Assembly: GCF_007989085.1 (NCBI RefSeq)
Contig: NZ_BJVJ01000051.1
Coordinates: forward strand, 1 to 44,406
DNA: 44,406 nucleotides
Source: Pseudonocardia sulfidoxydans NBRC 16205
GTDB taxonomy: Bacteria > Actinomycetota > Actinomycetes > Mycobacteriales > Pseudonocardiaceae
Direction of reading: 5' to 3'
The translations under genes were made by a program, and so were the position numbers. The notes beneath the pieces are model-generated. The model had not been told where the DNA came from, did no database searches, and saw nothing but the letters and a program-made list of their open reading frames with translations. Of the stretch, positions 40,156 to 44,406 are shown piece by piece; positions within the stretch are counted from its first letter, which is position 1, and the number at the start of each line of letters is the position of its first letter.

Positions 40156-41037
40156 GTGGACTCGTCGATCATCTCGGTCGTGCTGCCGGTCGTGCTGGCC
40201 GTCGTCATGTTCGGGCTCGGGCTCAGCCTCACGGTGGCCGACTTCGCCCGCGTCCTCACCGCGCCCCGCGCCGTGCTGGTGACGCTCGCCTGTCAGATGA
40301 TCGTGTTGCCGCTCATCGTGTTCGGGCTGGTCGTCGCGTTCGGGATCGGACCCGACCTGGCCATCGGCATGATGGTCCTGGTGGTGTCGCCGGGCGGGGC
40401 GACGGCCAACGTGTTCAGCCATCTCGCCCGCGCCGACGTCGCGCTCAACATCACCGTGACCGCCGTGAACTCGGTGCTGGCGATGATCACGCTGCCGTTC
40501 GTCGTCGTGTTCTCGGTGCGGTTCTTCGCCGGCGCCGAGGCGACCATCGGGCTGCAGCTCGACAAGCTCGTGCAGGTCGCGGCCATCGTGCTGGTTCCGG
40601 TGGCGCTCGGGATGCTCGTCCGCCGGCGGTGGCCCGCGTTCGCCGAGCGGATGGAGCGGCCCGTGCGCATCGCGGCGGTGGTGGCGGTGTTCCTGGCGAT
40701 CGCCGCAGCGATCCTGCAGCAGCTCGACCAGTTCCTCGACGGGCTCGTCGCGATCGGGCTGCTGTGCCTGCTGGTCAGCATGCTCAGCCTGGCGGTCGGC
40801 TACACGGTGCCGCGGCTGGCCCGGATCGAGCACCGCCAGGCCGTCGCCGCGGCCATGGAGATCGGCATCCACAACGCCGTCCTCGCCATCACGGTGCTGG
40901 TCACGGTGCTCGACAACCCCGCCGCGGCGCTGGCTCCCGCGATGTACGGGGTGCTGATGTACGTCCCGGCGGCGATCTTCGTGCGGATCGTCGTGCGCGG
41001 GCGGGTGCCGATGGGCTCACCGGTCCGCGGGTCGTGG
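40156..41037 (+). CDS. Bile acid:sodium symporter-family transporter (BASS) with lost stop codon
   Basis: The protein has about nine hydrophobic segments, and SPGGATANVFSHLARADVALN (split; near 79-98) is the family's sodium-site region. The second crossover is in EIGIHNAVLAITVLV (near 235-249). The normal family length of about 300 is reached exactly where palindrome copy 6 begins. In the other copies the in-frame codon there is TGA; here it is TGG (41035-41037), and the frame stays open to 42171, antisense to the dioxygenase gene, giving 671 residues. The end given here is the ancestral stop position. It may import the substrate of the neighbouring hydrolases. GTG 40156 follows GAGGAGG. Confidence 0.8.
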
Positions 41038-41073
41038 GCGGCAATAGTCGCTATAGCGACTATTGCCGCTCAC
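41034..41073. repeat. 40-bp palindrome, copy 6, with stop-codon-destroying change
   Basis: The left arm is GTGGGCGGCAATAGTCGCTA; the right arm matches the family consensus. The only stem mismatch is G at 41037 (A in all other copies), which in plus-strand RNA still pairs as G-U. The same base turns the expected TGA of the BASS gene into TGG. The stop of the minus-strand dioxygenase gene is 9 bp further on. Confidence 0.9.
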
Positions 41074-41082
41074 AGGCGGTCG

Positions 41083-42102
41083 TCAGGCGACCGTGGCCGC
41101 CACCCGGGTCCCGATCTCCGACGCCGTGATCAGCGACTCCTGCCCGGCGACGGGCGGGGTGCCGTAGACGAAGTACGTCTCCGCGGGCAGCGTCGCGCCG
41201 CCGATGGCGATACCGGTGTCGAAGTCGGCCAGGTCCCAGGTGACGGTCTCGAAATCGGGCTCCAGCTCCAGGATGCCGGAGTTGCCGAACAGCTCGATCC
41301 GGTTCCCGCCGGGCTCGAACACGTAGAGGAACGCGCCCTGGGTGATGCCGTGGATGTCGGGCCCGGCCTCGATCTGCACGCCGTACTCGCGGCACAGCTC
41401 CGCGGCGTCGGTGTTGTGCTGAGGAACCCCGTACCAGAACGCGAGATGGTGCAGCCGCCCGCGCGAGCCGGTGGAGTCGGCCATGATCGCCATCTCGTGG
41501 CCCAGGATGTTCACGCTCATCCACGCGCCGATCTCGGTGCCGCCCCCGGCGACGTCGACGACCCGCTCCCGCGTCCCGAACCCGAGGGTCTGCTCGAACA
41601 TCTCCTTCTGGACGGTCACGTCCGACGCCATCAGGTTGACGTGGTCGAGCCGGCGCGGGGGCAGCCCCTGCAGGGGCCGCTTGGAGCGCCGCGTCAGGAT
41701 CGGGCTGCGCAGCTCCGGCGGGGCGAGGTACTTCTCGACGTCCCAGACCAGCTCCATCGGGTGCCCGTCGGGGGACTCGAACGCGAAGGTGCGCCCGACG
41801 CCGAGGTCGCCCTTGGTCCACCCGCGACCGAGGCCGGCCCTGTCCAACGCGTCGGCGCGGCGTTCCAGGGCGTCCGCCGAGGTGGTGCGCCAGCCGAGGT
41901 TGGCCAGACCGGGCGCGTCGGCGGCGGTGACCTTGAGGCTGTGGTGGTACGGGTCCTCGTAGCAGCGCAGGTACACCGAGTCACCCTGGCGGGCGACCTC
42001 CCGCATGCCGAGCAGCTCGGTGAAGAACCAGAGCGTGCCCTCCATGTTCGGGGTCAGCAGCTCGGCGTGAGCGAGATGGGCCAGTTCGAAACGGGGGTTC
42101 AT
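41083..42102 (-). CDS. Type I extradiol dioxygenase (catechol 2,3-dioxygenase-like, VOC fold)
   Basis: The 339-residue protein has two vicinal-oxygen-chelate modules. The iron ligands of the C-terminal module are visible: LDHVNLMASD (His), LHHLAFWYG (His) and NRIELFG (Glu), in the spacing of extradiol dioxygenases. The N-terminal module has lost parts of its site (HLAHAELLTP is retained). It would split the ring of a catechol next to the hydroxyl groups. ATG 42102 overlaps the stop of the second VOC gene by 4 bp. Its end is 9 bp from palindrome copy 6. Confidence 0.88.
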   Translation of the reverse strand: MNPRFELAHLAHAELLTPNMEGTLWFFTELLGMREVARQGDSVYLRCYEDPYHHSLKVTAADAPGLANLGWRTTSADALERRADALDRAGLGRGWTKGDLGVGRTFAFESPDGHPMELVWDVEKYLAPPELRSPILTRRSKRPLQGLPPRRLDHVNLMASDVTVQKEMFEQTLGFGTRERVVDVAGGGTEIGAWMSVNILGHEMAIMADSTGSRGRLHHLAFWYGVPQHNTDAAELCREYGVQIEAGPDIHGITQGAFLYVFEPGGNRIELFGNSGILELEPDFETVTWDLADFDTGIAIGGATLPAETYFVYGTPPVAGQESLITASEIGTRVAATVA

Positions 42103-42635
42103 GACTCCTGCTCGGTGTGGTCGGCCGACGGGGCCGGGCGCCAGCGCCGCAGCGCCGTCCCCGACTCGTAGGCCTGCGGGGACGGGTAGGTGACGAGCTC
42201 GACGGTCGAGCCCCACGGCGTGCGGGCGTAGACGTAACGGTTGCCGGGCCCCTCGTCGCCGCCCGGCAGCTCGCCGGGGGCCGACAGCAGGGTGCCGCCG
42301 GCCTTCTCCAGCCGGGCCGCGGCCGCGTCGATGTCGTCGACGTAGACGCAGAAGTGCTGCAGCCCGTAGTCCGACGGGACCGCCGGGTCCCGTTGCGGCA
42401 CACCGGAGTAGGTGAACAGCTCCAGGTTCGGGCCGTTGCCGAGGCGCAGCATGCGGATCGCCTCGATCGTCGCGCCGGCCGGGACGCCCAGACCCGATTC
42501 GATCGCCGGGCCGGACAGCGCCTCGTCGATCATGTCGTAGACGTGTTCGGCGCCGAACGCCTCGGCGAAGAACGTCGTCGCCTGCTCCAGGTCGGGCACG
42601 GTCAGCCCGATGTGCTCGATCGCGCGCACGGTCAT
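42099..42635 (-). CDS. VOC-family protein (glyoxalase/dioxygenase superfamily)
   Basis: The 178-residue protein has paired VOC modules: AIEHIGLTVPDLEQATTFF at the N-terminus (His near 8) and LQHFCVYVDDIDAAAARLEKAGG (split) in the second half, with TPWGSTVELVTYP holding a Glu ligand. The family includes dioxygenases, glyoxalases and epimerases, so the reaction is open. It lies between the Old Yellow Enzyme gene (12 bp) and the extradiol dioxygenase gene (4-bp overlap), suggesting a role in aromatic breakdown. Confidence 0.82.
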   Translation of the reverse strand: MTVRAIEHIGLTVPDLEQATTFFAEAFGAEHVYDMIDEALSGPAIESGLGVPAGATIEAIRMLRLGNGPNLELFTYSGVPQRDPAVPSDYGLQHFCVYVDDIDAAAARLEKAGGTLLSAPGELPGGDEGPGNRYVYARTPWGSTVELVTYPSPQAYESGTALRRWRPAPSADHTEQES

Positions 42636-42647
42636 CGTCGTCTCCGC

Positions 42648-44406
42648 TCAGATCTCGGCCGCGGCCCAGAACCCGGACTGGGTGGCCTCGTACATGCGGC
42701 CACCGCGGGCGCGGGTGCCGATCTCGCGGACCCGCTCACCGTCGACGGCGTCGGCGAGCACCCGCGACGGGGTCCGTCCGGTCGCACGGACGGTCGTGGC
42801 GCCGCCCGGGTCGGCGACCCCGGTCGCGACGGTGACGCCGTGCTCCTCCAGCAGCCCGGCGAGGTGCCCGTTCTGCATGTCGTTGGTGTCGACGCCGACC
42901 GCGTCGAGCGGGGACACCAACGTCGTGCGCCTGCCCTGCTCCGCGAGCCAGAGCGCAGCGAACATCGCCGTCTCGGTCTCCCCGAAGACGGTGACCTCGT
43001 CGCCCTCGGGGAGGGCACCTGACGCGAGCATCGCGACGGCGTCGACCCCCTCGTCGCCCGCGACGGTGCCCGTCGCCAGCAGCACATGGTCGAACCCGGC
43101 GCGGTCGACGTCGGCGACGTCGGTCCCCAGCCGGACCTCGACACCGGCCAGGGTCAGCTCGTCGGTGTAGAAGCCGATCAGGTTCGCGATCTCCGCGCGG
43201 AACGGGCTCGCCGCGCCCCACGCATGCAGCTGGCCCCCGACCCGGTCGTCACGTTCGACGAGGACGACGTCGTGCCCGCGCTCGGCAGCGAGCAGCGCCG
43301 CCTCGCAGCCCGCGGGGCCGGCCCCGGCCACCAGCACCCGCTTGCGGACGGGCGCGGGCCGGCGCGCGTCGGCGGCGCGCTTCTCCTGGCCCAGACCGGG
43401 GTTGATGACGCACTGGGTGCGCTGCCCGTTGAACATCCAGCGCGAAACGCACTCGTTGACAGCCAGGCAGCGCCGCACCCGGCCGACCTCTCCGCGGCGC
43501 GTCTTGGCGACGGTGTCGGGGTCGGCGAGCTGGCTGCGGCCCAGCGACACGAAGTCGAGCTCGCCGTTGCCGACGGCCTTCTGCAGGTCGTCGAGCAGCC
43601 AGGTCAGCCGGCCGACGCCGATCACCGGCACCGTCACCCGCTCCTTGACCGCGCGGGCGTAGGGCAGCAGCGACCCGGGGGCGACCATCGGCAGCAGCGT
43701 CATGGCGGTGTCGTAGTTGCCGCCGGTGATGTCGAGGGCGTCGACGAGCGGGTCGAGCAGCTCGCAGAACGCGAGCCCGTCCTCGGTGGACAGGCCGCCC
43801 TCGTACGGCTCCTCCAGGCTGAGCCGGTACAGCACCGGGAAATCGGGTCCGACCTGTTCGCGGACCGCCTTCACGACCTCCAGCGCGAACCGGGCCCGGT
43901 TCTCCAGCGGCCCGCCCCAGTCGTCGGTACGCCGGTTCGTCTTGGGCGAGAGGAACTGCGACAGCAGGTACCCGTGGGCGCCGTGCAGCTCGACGGCATC
44001 GAACCCGGCAGCGACCGCGCGGCGCGCCCCCTGGGCGTAGAGGTCGATGAGCCCGGGGATCTCGGATTCCTCGATGGCCCTCGGCGGCGTCCCGAACGCG
44101 CTGGTGATGCCCGCCGTCGGGGCGATCGGCGGCTCGTTGCGCTCGGTGTTGCCCTGCGAGTTCTGCCGGCCGGTGTGGTGCAGCTGGACCGCGATCTTCG
44201 CGCCCTCGTTGTGCACCGCCTCGACCAGGTCGGTGAGCCCGGCGCGGAACCGGTCGTGGTCGATCCGCATCGGGTTGCCGACCGTGCGGCCCAGCTCCCA
44301 GTCGACCGACGTGTTCTCGGTGATGATCAGGCCGATCCCGCCGCGGGCGCGCGCCCGGTGGTACTCGATCAGCCGCTGGTCGACCTCACCCCACGTGGTG
44401 GCGAAC
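42648..44406 (-). CDS. Old Yellow Enzyme/2,4-dienoyl-CoA reductase-like flavoenzyme, 5' end cut by window edge
   Basis: The frame is open to the right edge; before the first internal ATG it reads FATTWGEVDQRLIEYHRA, so the true start is outside. The TIM-barrel FMN domain has VQLHHTGRQNS (His-x3-Arg region) and ELHGAHGYLLSQFLSP. The iron-sulfur region reads CLAVNECVSRWMFNGQRTQC, where the usual second Cys is Val. An FAD/NAD domain follows (VLVAGAGPAGCEAALLAAERG, split). It reduces an unsaturated carbonyl or CoA ester. It is first in a three-gene minus unit with two VOC proteins, as far as visible. Confidence 0.88.
   Translation of the reverse strand, partial: FATTWGEVDQRLIEYHRARARGGIGLIITENTSVDWELGRTVGNPMRIDHDRFRAGLTDLVEAVHNEGAKIAVQLHHTGRQNSQGNTERNEPPIAPTAGITSAFGTPPRAIEESEIPGLIDLYAQGARRAVAAGFDAVELHGAHGYLLSQFLSPKTNRRTDDWGGPLENRARFALEVVKAVREQVGPDFPVLYRLSLEEPYEGGLSTEDGLAFCELLDPLVDALDITGGNYDTAMTLLPMVAPGSLLPYARAVKERVTVPVIGVGRLTWLLDDLQKAVGNGELDFVSLGRSQLADPDTVAKTRRGEVGRVRRCLAVNECVSRWMFNGQRTQCVINPGLGQEKRAADARRPAPVRKRVLVAGAGPAGCEAALLAAERGHDVVLVERDDRVGGQLHAWGAASPFRAEIANLIGFYTDELTLAGVEVRLGTDVADVDRAGFDHVLLATGTVAGDEGVDAVAMLASGALPEGDEVTVFGETETAMFAALWLAEQGRRTTLVSPLDAVGVDTNDMQNGHLAGLLEEHGVTVATGVADPGGATTVRATGRTPSRVLADAVDGERVREIGTRARGGRMYEATQSGFWAAAEI

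Noticed and set aside
40156..42171. A genuine 671-residue fusion protein of the BASS transporter
   Set aside because: The part after residue 293 is antisense to the dioxygenase and VOC genes, is Arg/Gly/Val-rich and has no domain; stop loss at the palindrome explains it better.
1..44406. CRISPR arrays, rRNA genes, insertion sequences or prophage genes
   Set aside because: No regularly spaced direct repeats with spacers, no rRNA signatures and no transposase, integrase or phage structural motifs were seen.

Overview
The window is a piece of a very GC-rich chromosome with strong third-codon-position G/C bias, many GTG starts, leaderless genes, a fused SecDF and large acyl-CoA gene sets. This points to an actinobacterium, most likely of the Pseudonocardiaceae type (inference; no rRNA is present).

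Layout. 1-3.5 kb: the edge of a membrane/secreted protein gene, a small exported protein, secDF and tRNA-Gly(GCC). 3.6-12.4 kb (minus): a nine-gene, mostly stop/start-overlapping operon: enoyl-CoA hydratase, carboxyltransferase, TetR regulator, acyl-CoA dehydrogenase, SDR, DUF35 protein, SCP2-type thiolase and two more acyl-CoA dehydrogenases. 12.5-13.6 kb (plus): a divergent alpha-methylacyl-CoA racemase-like gene. 13.6-19.7 kb (minus): a Liv-type ABC importer with an acyl-CoA ligase inside the operon. 19.9-29.3 kb: lone ketosynthase, second TetR, APH-fold kinase, MaoC-like protein, enoyl-CoA hydratase, small biotin carrier, SnoaL-like protein, SDR, GMC oxidoreductase and a second acyl-CoA ligase. 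29.5-31.2 kb: ABC-F gene with a candidate leader peptide. 31.2-35 kb: long TetR-like regulator, atypical P450, small unknown protein, quinone oxidoreductase. 35-36.3 kb: small protein plus CobW GTPase. 36.5-41 kb: deacetylase/imidase-like hydrolase, asparaginase, LacI regulator and BASS transporter. 41-44.4 kb (minus): two VOC proteins (one an extradiol dioxygenase) and an Old Yellow Enzyme cut by the right edge.

The 3.6-29.3 kb block reads as one catabolic regulon: import of an organic acid, CoA activation, and beta-oxidation of a probably methyl-branched and perhaps gamma-hydroxylated acyl chain. It is tied together by a repeated 16-bp element (consensus TTGACGTCGANNTCRR) whose first six bases coincide with the -35 hexamer of promoters in front of nearly every transcription unit. 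An APH-fold kinase together with an ACAD10/11-like dehydrogenase suggests a phosphorylated 4-hydroxyacyl-CoA route.

The most striking unexplained signal is a family of six 40-bp palindromes (arm GTGAGYGGCRATAGTCGCYA) at gene borders, with compensating changes in both arms. In three genes the stop codon TGA is bases 2-4 of the palindrome. In a fourth, the BASS transporter, that TGA has become TGG and the frame runs on through the next gene on the other strand.
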